Shown: positions 11,006-22,471, counted from the first letter of the stretch. The stretch is 64,000 nucleotides of DNA from Euphorbia lathyris (GCF_963576675.1 NC_088916.1:15352501-15416500); one strand, 5' to 3'. The notes: generated by a model not told the origin, from the letters alone. Numbers and translations are program-made.

Positions 11006-12607
11006 TTATACTGAGACGAAAGCAACATTGCTGAGGTACTTCCTAAGTTGATTCCTCGTCATCAGGGTATTCCCAGCAGAATCAAGGATTGCACTTTCGG
11101 AGTGCCCTCTTGGAATCCTTATTTCTTTGGGTAGATTTATGTCTTGTGTTGTTCCTGTTTCAACAATCTCTGCAGAAGTAGATGGGTCAGTAAAAGTAAT
11201 CTTAGGTTCACTCTTACTCTTGGTCAGCCTTTTCGTGAATGACTCAGTAGCTGGTTCTGGGTCAGCGATGGTTACTGAGTTTGGATCATCTTCGGTCAGC
11301 GGCTGGTATCTACCTGCAGGGTCGGTTTCATCGAACTCTACATGTATTGACTCTTCTAAAACTTGAGTTCGCTTATTAAAAACTCTGTATGCTTTGCTGT
11401 TTGTTGAGTAGCCCAAAAAGATAGCCTCATCAGCTTTTGAATCAAACTTTGCTAAGCTATCTTTGGTATTTAAAATAAAACATCTACAGCCAAAGGCACG
11501 AAAGTATCCAATATTGGGCCTTCGTCCTTTCCAAAGTTCATAGGGGGTTTTCTTGAGTATAGGTCTAACTAGAGCCCTATTAAGAATGTAGCATGCTGTG
11601 TTAACAGCCTCTCCCCAAAAATACTTTGGAAGCCTATGCTCATCCAGCATTGTCCTGGCTATTTCAACCAGAGTTCTGTTCTTCCTTTCTACAACCCCAT
11701 TTTGCTGAGGTGTTCTAGGAGCAGAAAAATTGTGGTCAATGCCGCTGGCTTCACAGAATTCAACAAACTTTTGGTTTTTGAACTCTCCACCATTATCACT
11801 ACGGATATGAGCTAATTTTAGGTCTTTTTCATTTTCAATTTTTCTAACCAAATTTGAAAATATCTCAAAAGTCTCATCCTTGCTGGTCAGCAAGATGACC
11901 CACGTATACCGAGAGAAGTCATCTACAATGACCAAGGAAAATCTTCTTCCACCCAGACTCAGCGGCTGGACTGGACCAAAGAGATCCAAGTGTAGCAACT
12001 CTAACGGATGTTTAGTTGAGACAATGTTTTTACTGTGAAAAGATTGTTTGGTTTGTTTTCCAGCTTGGCAAGCGTGGCATAATTGATCTTTTTGAAATTT
12101 AAGTTCGGGCAGTCCCTCAACCAATTGCTTTCTTGCTAGTTTGGCCAGGAGGTCCATGCTTACATGACCAAGTCTCCTGTGCCATAGCCAGGAATTTTCT
12201 TCCTTTGTTACTAAGCACACAGTTTTTGAAAACTTTTTCTCTAAGTCTAGCATAAAGACATTATCTATCCGAGGGGCAGTTAAAATTAACTCATTTGTTT
12301 TACCCTCGTATATTTTACATCCAGTAGCATCAAATATAACTTTTCTCCCATTGTCACATAGCTGAGCTACGCTGAGAAAGTTATATTTGAGTCCGCTGAT
12401 TAGGGAGACAGATTCAATAGTAGGATTACCTCCGATGGTTCCTGAGCCTACTATCTTACCCTTCTTGTTGTCTCCAAAACTTACGCTCCCTCCTCGTTTA
12501 CGTTCAAACGTGATGAACTGAGTTTCATCACCCGTCATATGCCTTGAGCATGCGCTGTCAATATACCACATCTTTGACTTCTCGGCACATCTCAGGCTTA
12601 CCTGCAT
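11006..12607 (-). pseudogene. Protease and integrase part of pol, Sirevirus-like element
   Basis: This open frame of 533 codons begins near the aspartic protease motif YIDSACSRHMTG (A where G is usual after S). A pre-integrase zinc segment (WLWHRRLGHVSMDLLAKLA, then CHACQAGKQ) follows. The integrase core has all three acidic residues in context: HLDLFGP, IRSDNGGEF and TPQQNGVVERKNR. The C-terminal part includes LWKGRRPNIGYFRAFGC. Upstream, the frame differs from gag by a shift near 12610, which could be a lesion or, less likely, a programmed junction. The frame ends at TAA 11006. Confidence 0.9.
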
Positions 12608-12612
12608 TGTAA

Positions 12613-12849
12613 CTAGTTACTTTTAGGTACCCAATTCTTTTTAGGTCCTGACTTGTTAGGTGCAACAGGTATAGCATCATATTTTATTTTATGGCGACAT
12701 ACATGGACAGTATGGCCATTCTTTCCACAGAAGTCACAACTGACCTTCTGTTTAGGATTTTTTACTAACTTGTCAGCACCCCAGTGCTGAGCGTGCCAGC
12801 ACACCTTAGTGGTGTGTCCTAACTTCCCACAAAAGTCACACTGGACTTT
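12613..12849 (-). pseudogene. Second and third zinc knuckles of gag, downstream of an in-frame stop
   Basis: The frame of gag continues after TGA 12850-12852 and encodes two CCHC boxes, CDFCGKLGHTTKVC and CDFCGKNGHTVHVC. It ends at TAG 12613. Together with the knuckle inside gag, this family has three CCHC boxes. The stop before them looks like a point mutation because both flanks are clearly coding in the same frame. Confidence 0.75.
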
Positions 12850-14352
12850 TCACTGGGGATTCCATCTCTGCCGAGTACCTTGGTACTGAGTTCTCAGAGG
12901 AATGTTATTTTTCTTAGGAACCTTTAGTTGGTTCTGGATGGTTGTGACGTCCTTCCTCAGTTTCTTTGAAACTGACTGGACTTCAGAGACATACTCATGC
13001 ATGATCTTCATGTTATCATGCAGAGTCGAATTGCCCTGAAGAAGGTATCTGAGGTCACTCAGTTTGACCTCTTCCACTTCGTCACAGCGCCTGCTGAGTG
13101 CTCTAACCTTTTTATTACACTTCTTAACAAGTGTATAGAGGTCACTCAGGGCATTAACCATATCGTTTCTGAGCTGGAGAAGAGAAATTACCTCATTTGA
13201 TTGCTCTTCATCATCTGATGTGATGGATGGGTCAGCATGCTCAGAGACGCATGGCTCAGCAAGTTCGTCAGCCATAAAGCATATCTTCGCTGACTCGGTG
13301 GCCTCAGTTTCTTTTGATGAAGATTCATCACTGTCACTCCAAGTAGCCACCATTGCCTTCTTCCCACTCTTCTTATCTTTCCTCAGCGTGGGGCAGTTTG
13401 ACTTAATATGGCCAGTTTGATGGCACTCAAAGCATGTAATGGTCTTTGAGCTGTCCTTTCTGTATTTGATGTCGCTTGAGTCAGCTTTATACTTATCAAA
13501 CTTTTTGTAAGGCTTTTTAGAATATTTGTCGTTCTTCCTGAACAGCCTTTTCATCTTCCTTGTGAACATAGCCATCTCCTCATCATCAGTTGAACTCCCG
13601 TCAGTGGAGTCAGCTTTCATGACAAATGACTTCTGCTTCTTGTCACCAGATTTTTCCTTCACCTCAAAGTTTTTCATGGATATCTCATGGGTCAGCAATG
13701 AACCGATGAGTTCGTCATATTTGTAGGTGGTTAAATCCTGAGCTTCCTCAACTGCTGTCTTCTTTGCTTGCCAGTCCTTCGGAAGACTCCTGAGTATCTT
13801 TTTGACTTGTTCTTCCTCAGTGAAGATTTTCCCAAGTCTCTTGAGCTCATTTATGATGTTTGTGAACCTTGCGTTCATGTCTGAAATGCCCTCATCATTG
13901 TTCATCTCGAACAGCTCGTACAGTCTCATCTGCTGATTCACCTTGGATTCTTTTACTTTATTTGTTCCCTCGTAGGTGACTTCCAGCTTTTTCCAGATCT
14001 TTTGTGCCGACTCGCAACCTGAGATTTTGTTATATTCTGCAGCATCGAGCGCACAGTGAAGCATATTGATAGCCGAAGCATGGTTTTGAAGCTTCTTAAG
14101 ATCATCCTCTGTCCATTTGGCCTCAGATTTTATAACTGTTTGGCCAGCCACAACCTCGACAGGTACAAACGGGCCTTGGACTATAGATAGCCAGGCACTC
14201 ATGTTTGTAGCCTGAATGAAGTTCTTCATCCTATTCTTCCAGAAGGTATAGTTTGACCCGAAGAATAGGGGAGGCCTAGTAATGGACAGCCCCTTAGGCA
14301 GTATTTGAGTTGTTTGGTTTCCAGGGAGAAATCGAGTGCTGTTTTCGCCCAT
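12850..14352 (-). CDS. Gag of the Sirevirus-like element
   Basis: This 500-codon frame starts 49 bp inside the primer site. It shows an N-terminal DUF4219/UBN2-type capsid region (RPPLFFGSNYTFWKNRMKNF near residue 27), a basic linker, one zinc knuckle CFECHQTGHIKSNC (about residue 310) and a C-terminal acidic and coiled region. Gag packages element RNA into cytoplasmic particles. The ORF stops at TGA 12850 just before two more knuckles, so the product may be shortened compared with the intact family form. Confidence 0.88.
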   Translation of the reverse strand: MGENSTRFLPGNQTTQILPKGLSITRPPLFFGSNYTFWKNRMKNFIQATNMSAWLSIVQGPFVPVEVVAGQTVIKSEAKWTEDDLKKLQNHASAINMLHCALDAAEYNKISGCESAQKIWKKLEVTYEGTNKVKESKVNQQMRLYELFEMNNDEGISDMNARFTNIINELKRLGKIFTEEEQVKKILRSLPKDWQAKKTAVEEAQDLTTYKYDELIGSLLTHEISMKNFEVKEKSGDKKQKSFVMKADSTDGSSTDDEEMAMFTRKMKRLFRKNDKYSKKPYKKFDKYKADSSDIKYRKDSSKTITCFECHQTGHIKSNCPTLRKDKKSGKKAMVATWSDSDESSSKETEATESAKICFMADELAEPCVSEHADPSITSDDEEQSNEVISLLQLRNDMVNALSDLYTLVKKCNKKVRALSRRCDEVEEVKLSDLRYLLQGNSTLHDNMKIMHEYVSEVQSVSKKLRKDVTTIQNQLKVPKKNNIPLRTQYQGTRQRWNPQ

Positions 14353-14400
14353 GGTAGGGATCAGCTCAAGGTTGTTAGACCTTTTAAAGTGAGCTTTTAA

Positions 14401-14412
14401 GCTCTGATACCA
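14401..14412 (-). other. Primer-binding site, tRNA-iMet type
   Basis: On the minus strand this reads TGGTATCAGAGC, two bases after the end of the 5' LTR (14415-15746). It fixes the orientation of the nested element as minus. Confidence 0.9.
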
Positions 14413-14414
14413 CT

Positions 14415-15746
14415 TGTTGGTCCCTTGTTTAGTTGCAAGTATAGTTCCAAGGGGGGGTTAGGAACTATTCAAACTTTTTTTGCAATTTAGGCAGACTTCT
14501 TTTTCTAAAAAAAGTTTGAACAGCGGCGCTGAGTAAACAGTAAGGTACTGGCTTAGTCAACAGGTGACTAGGTCAGTTTCTTAGCTTGAGTCAGGAGATA
14601 GCACTTAGAGTCTATTCCTGAGCTCAGACGTTCAACGCGCACAACTCAACTTGACCTCTTTACTTGGTCAGTTTTGATTATTTAAAGCAAGCAATATAAA
14701 TAAGGAGTTAAGGTAAGAAATACTTCACTCAGCAGATTTATCCAGGTTCGGCTTCTTCTAAGCCTACGTCCTGTCCCCGGAACACGTTCCGAGATTTCAA
14801 ATACTCTACTGAGCTCTTTAAAGGTAGAGCCTCAAACCTTTTACAATATCAGCAATTGAGTATGACAAGAGTACCTTCCTCTATACTTCTACTCAATCCT
14901 AATCTCTCCGCTGAGTACTTAAAACCGAGTACTCAGCCTCTCTTTTCTATCTCTAGAAATGATAAGTGTTTTGTCCTAATACAAAGATGTGCTAAGACAC
15001 TTTAGACGATTTACAATCACTCTAGACTTTTACACAGATATGAGAAATATAGTGTAAGAATTTTGCTTTGCTTCTTGCTTGCAGAACTTGTAGAGATTTG
15101 GTCAGTGTAATGGCTTGATCAAGTTCTGTATCTTGTGAAGCTTGTGATGGCACTATTTATAGAGACGTCTGGGTCATCGGTCATTTCGAAATTCGAAATA
15201 ACCGTTGGAGGGAAACGGCTATGTGTCGTTGTCATCCTGACTTGTACAGAGCTCTCGGCCAATCACAATCGTGTATCTTCTGTCCTCGGTCAGCTCAGCA
15301 GATGGTCTCTCCTTTTATGGTAAAGTCAACTGGACAGCATACTGTGTCTTCTGAACTTTGCCAAAACAGGAAACACTTTGTCTGGAAGTTTTCCTTTGCC
15401 AGCTGCTGTCTTGTACGCTTTGTCGAGACTACTCAGCAGCTTCATTGTGAAGTTGTTCCTGAAGGTCTTCTAGATCCTTCCGTTTGCTGAGTTGCGTTTT
15501 GTTCAAAACGGCAATGTCTTGACATACACGGGCCGAGTGTACTGAGTTGTTTGACTTGGGCCTTGGCTTCCGTATTGGGCTTGGGCCTTCCAATCCTTAT
15601 GACTTATAACATTTATACTCAACATTGAACAAACACATTAGTAGAATAAATCAAAGCATTTAAACTTAGTGTGTTTAGAATATGTATTTTAATTTATACT
15701 TAAACAATTTTGTCAAATCAAAATTATGTGGAAAGGTGTTTCAACA
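14415..15746 (-). repeat. 5' LTR of the Sirevirus-like element
   Basis: It is 1332 bp, the same length as the copy at 3905-5236, with about 16 substitutions and no net indel. The target duplication AATTA follows at 15747-15751. Confidence 0.93.
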
Positions 15747-18700
15747 AATTAGATATCCATTATTAATTGTAAAAACCCTAGCCTTCCTCTTGAAGAATCC
15801 TCTCCACCTCCTCCATCTCCTTCAACCTCCATTGAAGAACCTCTGAAGCTCCGTTCATCGAAGATTGTTCAAGCTCCATCCTTAAGTCCTAGGAAGACGC
15901 CTGCATTGGTAGACAGGTTCCCTGAAAGGGATTTTTCTTCTCTTTCATATTTTGTTTGCCTCTGATCCATGTTATGAATCCTAGGCTAATTGTACCTTTG
16001 TGACAATACCTTCCATCTTTAATAATATTGTATTTTTGTTTTCTTCAATTGGTTTATTACTTTTATCTTTGTCTTACGCTTTGTCTGATTGGTTTAACTC
16101 ATTCAATAATCCAAATATTAAGTTGGCATATATTACGAGCTGAATTTGACCTAGTCAGTGCCTATAGGATTGACGACCCTATAGATGATTAAGCCCAAAT
16201 TGCTGAGCCTTAGAGCTAGTTTCGGCCTTACAAGGGAATCACGAACTAGGAACCTCAGAAGGATAAGTAGGGTTAATCGCCTCGGTCATAAATGACTTAG
16301 ATTAGGTTTTAAATCAGTTATTTAAACAATCTATCTTCAGTGTTATCGTATCATTCTATGTCCCTTTGGGCAATTACATTAGTAAAGGATCACCTAGGAG
16401 TAGAATAACTTAGCTAGGAGTAGAGTAATTTAATTAGGAGTAGTTTAACTTAATCAAAATCAATCTCAAACCCCCTAAAGCCTATATAACACCAGAGACT
16501 GAGTAGCTTGATACTTGCAGGAATAAATCCTGTGGATTCGATACCTGGATTTGTCCAGATTTTATTATTTGATAACAACGATGTACACTTATCCCTTAGT
16601 GAGTCTCTCTCGGAGACACATCAGGCCTCAACTAGGAAATCAATTGTAGCTGAACTGAACAAGGACCTGAAGTTAAATGGGGATAACTATGATGTATGGA
16701 GAATAAAGATAAAATATATGCTAGAAGAACAAGAGCTGGACACAGTCATGGCTGCACCAGAGGAAGGTACTACTGCTCAGCATGCATATTTGGCTTGGAA
16801 AAAGAAAGATTCTACCGCCCGTATCATCCTGCTAAGTGCAATGCAAGATGACCTCACTCGACAATTCTATAAGATTGAGACTGCCAAGGGCTTATGGGAC
16901 ACCTTGAAGTAAAAGTTTGGAGGCGTGTCTCTAATGAGACTCCGCTCTCTCACTATCAAATTTGATACTTACAAGAAAAGGTCTGATCATACTATGAAGA
17001 AGCATTTAAGGGAAATGTCGAACATGATCAGTGAGCTGAATGAGGCAGGTCACAAGTTGACAGATGAGTAGAAAGTGCAAGGTGTTATCCGTTCTTTACC
17101 GAACAGTTGGGAGCATATGAAGATGCACCTAACACATACCGAAGGTATTAAAACCTTCGATGATGTTGTTCGCCACCTCGAACTTGAAGAGGATCGCCTT
17201 GCATCGATTAAGATCAATGCAGAAGCTCACTATATGGGTTCCAACTCCAGTGGGAGAAATTCTAGGCCACATGGCTAGAAACGTAAGCGAACGAACAACA
17301 GAGGTAAAGGACAGGTGAAAGAGCCAAGGAAGGCGAATGGGAACAAAGAGAAAAATCACAAGAACAGAAAGAAGCCTAACATTTCTCATGTGAAATGTTT
17401 TAACTGCCAACAGAAAGGGAATTATGCAAGTGACTGCACTGCTCCCAATATACATTCAATCAACTCAAGTGTGAGTGAAATCAATGTATCTAGTATTGTT
17501 CTTATGACTGAATCTGATCCTCTATGGATTGTTGATCCAGGTGCTACGGACCACATGACAAGAGATAGAGAAGCTTTTGTCGAGTTCTGACGAATTTCAA
17601 TCGGATCAAGTTGGATCTATATAGGCGACAACTCGAGAGTTGAAGTCCAAGGGATTGGCGAGTGTGGGCTGCGATTGATGAGCGGTCAGGCCCTGATCTT
17701 GCAAGATATTCTCTTTGCTCCAGGAATTCGAAGAAACTTGATCTCTATTTCTTCCTTGTTAAAGAATAATTTTACTTATCTTTTTGCTCGTAACAGTTTA
17801 AGCATTTGTTTGGATGACCTGTTTTACGGTCATGGATACATGTTGAATGGTTTAACTTTTTTAGATACAGTTGATTGCAATGAAAGTTTTTCCCTTACTA
17901 CTACTTCTCCATCTGCAAATGATAAGGATGTTAGTTTATAGCATCCTAGATTAAACCATATTGGTCAAGACCGAATGAAACGACTAGCAAAAGAAGGTTT
18001 ACTAGGTAGTTTAAGACATGTCAATTTACCACCTTGTAAATCATGCCTAAAAGGGAAAATGCATAGGAACCCATTTGGGCAAGGTACTAGGGCAGAATTT
18101 CCATTACAGTTGATTCATTCTGATGTATGCGGTCCAATGAATGTAAGGGCTAGGCATGGAGCCTATTATTTCATCACTTTCATAGATGACTATACTAGGT
18201 ACGGTCACGTCTATTTGATGGCTCACAAGTTTGAGGCTATAGGTTGCTTCAGAAAGTTTATGAACCTTGTTGAAAACCAACTAGACAGAAAAATCAAAGC
18301 ACTAAGAACTGACAGAGGTCAGGAATACCTCTCCGAGGAATTCAATGCTTTGTGTGATGAAAAGGGAACAGAACATCAATTGTCTATCCTATACACTCCG
18401 CAACAAAATGGTGTTGCCGAGAGGAGAAATATAACTCTTCTTGATATGGTTAGGTCTATGATGGCTGAAGCAAACTTACCCATTTCCTACTGGGGAGATG
18501 CCTTGCTAATAGCAACATATGTCCTCAACCGAGTGCCCTCCAAGACCGATACTTCCACTCCTTATGAGTTGTGGACCGGCCGCAAACCTGACTTGAGCAC
18601 TCTCAGGCCATAGGGTTGCACAGTTTTCACTTATGATACTTCAAGCAAATTTGGAAACTTAGGCCCAAGAGGTAAAAAGTGTGTCTTTATAAGATACCCT

Positions 18701-19165
18701 GAAGTATCAAAAGGATATGTCCTAGTGGGAGAGAATAATGATGGTCATGTAACAGAAATTGAATCACGTGACATCATATTTTTGGAGAATGAGTTTCTGA
18801 AAATTGGTGATATAGACAAGAATCACCCCTTGTTTAAAGAACTTGTTTCTAATGGACCTCTCCATTCAAGTGGGAGGAATTCTGAGGAGGAAGAACAAGG
18901 TCCTATTCTTAACTATGATCGAGAAATGGATTTTGAACCTCAAAATGTTACGAATGTGACAGATCCTATGGAAAATGGGAGTGATTTTCCTGACTCATAT
19001 GAGAATACAGAAAGCAGTCTAAGAGAAAGGATTCCAGGTTATGATGAATATATGAGACATGTTTATCAAAACCAGGAAGAAACGCGTCAAACAAAAAGAC
19101 AAAGGGTCAGGCGCCGTCGATTTGGCACGTGTAAACCTTTGCTCCTACATGGTGTTATAATTTAG

Positions 19166-19826
19166 ATACATGCTCTCCTATAAAAAGGATTGAACACCAT
19201 GGCATGTGTATGTGACAATGTGTGCTTTAACGACCATAAGATGGAAAATAGTCGATCTTTTCTTTTCCTAGTGTGAGACTTACATCTCGAAATTATGATT
19301 TCTAGAGATATATTATCCTTCTGACTTCTAGTTTATTCCAGAAGTATAGTTTGATGTAGCTACCTTAGAAAGGGTTGCCCTCAGGTTGATATGCTAATTC
19401 CAACCAAAAGGAGCCTAACTGGATAAGCGAGTCAGACTATGATGGACAGAATACAAGGAGAAGGAAATATATCCATTGAGTTCACATCTTGAGACATTAT
19501 GTTTTTCACCATCCGAACATTTATGCTTTTGAGCGTACTTGTGAAATCAGATAAACTGTAGAGATCTAGATTATTACAGTGGGTGTGATAAGGAATCTGG
19601 GATAATGCATACACCAAAGACGATTCATGTTCAAGTCTAAATGCTACATATCTCCAACGAGTATATAGTCCCAAGCTTGAAACATGCACATCGAGCAGTT
19701 ATATATCTCCAACGAGTATGTAGCAATTGAGCTCTCGATAGTATGTCGGTCGCACAGGCTATTAGAAAAAAGGTAAGATTTGATTCTTGGAGATGAGTTC
19801 TTATTGGAATTGGTTCCATTGCGTAC
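19166..19826 (+). other. 3' noncoding region of the outer copia, RT/RNase H absent
   Basis: Where copia elements normally encode reverse transcriptase and RNase H, only about 660 bp without a coding frame is present. A short sequence (tatatctccaacgagtat) occurs twice, near 19648 and 19705. The simplest reading is an internal deletion removing RT-RH, leaving the 3' untranslated region. Confidence 0.6.
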
Positions 19827-19836
19827 GAGTGGGAGA
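19827..19836 (+). other. Polypurine tract of the outer copia
   Basis: GAGTGGGAGA lies directly before the 3' LTR, in the position where plus-strand DNA synthesis is primed. Confidence 0.8.
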
Positions 19837-20256
19837 TGTTAGGATTAATTGGGTATATAGATCAAATTAATCCGACTTGCCCGAAATGGGGCGGGCCAGA
19901 CCCATCTTATGAGATGGAAGAGAATTACGGTTTGGGCTCAGTATGAATAGGAGCATCACCAAACCCTAATAACTAACTTAATCAACACTACCCTAGACAA
20001 TTACAAGCAGATTGTGTGCCTCCTCCTCCATTCCCTGCGCCACCCCTCTCTCTCCATTAATCAATCTCCCTAGCTTCTAGTCTATAGATCATACTCTCTT
20101 CCCCTGGCTAATCACCGTGTGGTTGATAGTTACCAGTGATACAAGATCGTGGTGATAGTTCCACTTCCGCTTTCGCTGCTCAGAGATTATTTAGTTCTAC
20201 ATTTAGGTATGTTCGAACCCAAATCTCTATTGGATTAGTTGCCGCTAATCCCTTTA
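19837..20256 (+). repeat. 3' LTR of the outer copia
   Basis: It begins TGTTAGGATTAATTGG and ends CCCTTTA (the 5' copy ends CTTCA, so the terminal CA has decayed). It is 420 bp versus 412 bp in the 5' copy because of a few small indels. About 8% of positions differ from the 5' LTR by hand count. Confidence 0.9.
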
Positions 20257-20261
20257 GTAAC

Positions 20262-20904
20262 CTATTACACACTTCAACTTGGTTTATTTATAACTCTCAT
20301 ACCCCTAATTTTTAATTTATCTTCTTAGCACTAGAGATTGTTGCGCAATCGCGGATGAAGTGGCATTTGACAAAGACATTGATTAAGATGTAACAAGGAG
20401 GGAATATTCGATGAAAGAATAAGAACATAAAAAAATAAGTAGAATAGTCAATATTCGTGATGCACATCTAACTTTAAGTGTGGTTTGAACTATTGATTAC
20501 GTAATTGGAAGTAACCAATTAGGTTTATGACGAAACCTAGAAATCGATCACTAATCCAATTTGAGTACCTCTTGTTTTCAGTCTTTTTCTTTTTGTCAAC
20601 TTGCTAAATGAATGAATTTTTTACCATAAAAATGATTTTTTTTTTAGTTTTAAGTTTAAGATATTTTTTTATTGATCTGCAATAATAAGAAATGTATTCT
20701 ATTAATAAATAATAATGTCAGTTCAGAAGAAATAGACATTTTGTCAAATAAAATATTGAATTACTATCAAAGTAGAATTCATTTAATATCCCCATATATG
20801 ATGTCATTGGCATAAAATAAGAGATGTGGTTTCTTGTCTATCTCTATCTCTTTCTCTTTCTATTTCTATATATATGAAAAGTTTAAAAATCATTCTATAA
20901 TAAA
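20262..20904. other. AT-rich spacer between the outer copia and a LINE
   Basis: It holds only AT-rich noncoding DNA with a short pyrimidine repeat (ctatctctatctctttctct, about 20838). No gene or terminal repeat is recognised. Confidence 0.5.
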
Positions 20905-22471
20905 GTGTTGTTAATGAAGCTTCTTTGGAGGATGTGGCAATCCCCGTCTGCTCTTTGGGTGATGTTATTATGCGGGAAATATAGAAAAGATAAGGTTTTT
21001 GGGGGACCTAAAGAGAGGGTTCTTAATTGTTCTTTCTTATGGAAAGGGGTTAATGCTGTGTTTTCCGAATTTTGCTCTGGGATTGGTTGGTCTGTGGGAA
21101 ATGGCAGATCTATTAGTTTTTGGAATGACACTTGCTTGGGAAGAAGCCTTTATTAGAGATTTGTACTTCTCTACCGCCTCTAGAGATTCGTAATTGGAAT
21201 ATTGCAGATGTTGTGGATTCAGAGGGTGATTAGGTTTGGTCAAGATTTGAGGCTTACCTTAGTCTGGAAACGCTTTTGAAAATTTGGGGAGTTAAAGTTA
21301 GTAGTAAGGAGGAAGATGGGGATAAACACTATTGGTCCCTTACTAACAACGGTGCTTATTCTTGCAAATCTGCTTTCGAGGCTTTTAATCTGAATTTGAA
21401 TTCTCCCCCTTCAGTCGCCTGGAAGAATATTTGGGCCTTAAAAGTTCCTTTTCGCATTAGAAGCTTCCTGTGGCTTGGTGCTAAGAATAGATTGCTGACA
21501 AATGTCGAAAGGAAAAGATGCCATTTAGTGGATTCTGATACTTGTGGTAGATGCAGAGCCCAGGCGGAAACCACTTGCCATGTTCTAAGAGATTGTGCTA
21601 AAAGTAAAAATGTGTGGAGGCAAGTTCTTCCAGTTCATTTGCTTTCAAAATTCTTTGCCCATTTTGACCGAGATTGGTTTGCTGATGGTGTTAGTGGATT
21701 GTTATTGTCTGAGCTGGAGCATGGTGCTATCCTCTTTGTCGTTGTCTGTCACCAGGTTTGGCAGTGGAGGAATGCTGATATCTTTGGAGATGGAGCTATT
21801 ATTATTCCTAATTTACGTGTCTTCTTCTCTAAAAAAAATCAATACTATTATTGATAGTTTCAAGGAGGATATTTTATCCAATACCATCTAGAGATCTATT
21901 ATTCGTCTATTTGGATGGAGTAGACCTGGGGAAGGGATAGTTAAATTAAATACTGACGGCTCTTGTCTAAGTGATGGCAGGATTGCGGCTGGAGGTGCTT
22001 TGAGAGATGCCGGTGGTGCCTGGGTGTCTGGCTTTGCTCAGAACCTGGGGTTGGGGTCTTCCTTCACTGCCGAGCTCTGGGGTATCTTCTCTGGACTTAG
22101 GATCGCCAAAAATCTGGGCCTAAAAAGACTATTCGTGGAATCAGACAATCTCGAAGCGGTCAAAATGATCTCCGATAACAAAGCTATGAGTCTAGGTTGC
22201 CAAAACCTAGTTAAAGAGATCAAAAGATTGGGCACCTCTTTCGATTCCATCAGGTTTGGCCACGTTTTCAGGAAGCAAAATCGAGTGGCAGACCGCCTTG
22301 CCGCTGAAGGCCATATGAGGACTTTGGGTGTAACAACCTTCTCTTCTCCTCTGGACTTCCTCTCTTCTTTACTTTCGGATGATCAAATGGGGGTTAGCTT
22401 TCCTAGGCCAATCCCGGACTAATTTATGGGTCTTTTGTTGTTTTTTTCTTTCCTATTCTGCCAAAAAAAAA
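20905..22471 (+). mobile_element. 5'-truncated LINE with RT tail, zf-RVT and RNase H
   Basis: Reading left to right: the end of a LINE reverse transcriptase (SFLWKGVNAVFSEF and SISFWNDTCLG, about 21030-21150), a zf-RVT region (KVPFRIRSFLWLGAKNRLL, CGRCRAQAETTCHVLRDC, about 21440-21600), and an RNase H domain (NTDGS at about 21950, AELWGI, VESDN, and HVFRKQNRVADRLA at about 22260-22300). All four acidic positions of RNase H are recognisable. The pieces lie in different frames with stops, so the copy is dead. The 3' end is an A-run at 22463-22471. Truncation at the 5' side is typical of LINE insertion. No clear target duplication was found. Confidence 0.85.

Larger units (their letters stand above)
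3905..15746 (-). mobile_element. Young Sirevirus-like Ty1/copia element with an extra ORF region
   Basis: It is complete: two 1332-bp LTRs (3905-5236 and 14415-15746), a perfect 5-bp target duplication AATTA, an iMet primer site at 14401-14412 and a polypurine tract at 5237-5251. Coding order on the minus strand is gag (14352-12850), zinc knuckles (12849-12613), protease-integrase (12607-11006), RT-RNase H (11005-9476) and an extra coding region (8993-5741). I count about 16 LTR differences (1.2%), so the insertion is recent. The gag type, the protease motif and the presence of long coding DNA after pol point to the Sirevirus lineage (inference). Few lesions interrupt it: TGA at 12850, a frame change near 12610, TAA at 11006 and several breaks in the extra region. 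Confidence 0.93.
3259..16623. mobile_element. Solo LTR (gypsy-like) inserted at the gag start of the outer copia, itself split
   Basis: The sequence starts TGATAGGGGTTAAAAACC at 3259 and ends GAGACACATCA at 16623. A 5-bp target duplication GGCCT lies on both sides (3254-3258 and 16624-16628). It is split by the Sirevirus-like element 3905-15746, with AATTA duplicated at 3900-3904 and 15747-15751. Removing that insert and one copy of AATTA leaves about 1.52 kb. A TATA-like box (ctataaatagg, about 3876-3887) and a conserved phrase near the end (tcctgtggattcgatacct, about 16528) resemble Tat/Ogre-type gypsy LTRs. No internal region is present, so it is a solo LTR. Confidence 0.82.
3252..19165 (+). 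pseudogene. gag-protease-integrase polyprotein of the outer copia, split and with six stops
   Basis: The start codon and second codon (ATG GCC) are at 3252-3257. The reading frame then resumes at about 16629 after the nested solo LTR. In one unbroken frame the sequence shows a UBN2-type gag (about 16640-17280), a zinc knuckle CFNCQQKGNYASDC (about 17395-17440), the protease motif WIVDPGATDHMT (about 17524, with P in place of the usual S or T after D), a pre-integrase segment (HPRLNHIGQDRM) and the integrase core: HSDVCGP (D), LRTDRGQEY (D) and TPQQNGVAERRN (E). In-frame stops lie at 16910, 17069, 17276, 17588, 17939 and 18611; the frame finally ends at 19163. No frameshift is seen. RT and RNase H are missing. 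As it stands it cannot make a functional polyprotein. Confidence 0.88.
831..20256 (+). mobile_element. Outer Ty1/copia retrotransposon, old, carrying nested insertions
   Basis: The LTRs lie at 831-1242 and 19837-20256. A 5-bp target duplication (gtaat at 826-830, gtaac at 20257-20261, one mismatch) flanks them. Internal signals are a tRNA-iMet primer site at 1244-1255 and a purine-rich tract at 19827-19836. The gag-protease-integrase frame begins at ATG 3252 and resumes after nested insertions at 16629. Hand comparison of the LTRs gives roughly 33 differences in about 412 bp (about 8%), so it is much older than the element nested in it. No reverse transcriptase or RNase H is found before the 3' LTR, so the copy is internally deleted and nonautonomous. 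Without the nested DNA it would be only about 6 kb. Confidence 0.92.

Noticed and set aside
14401..14414. tRNA fragment similarity
   Set aside because: It is the 12-base primer-binding site of the retroelement, complementary to initiator tRNA, not a tRNA gene.
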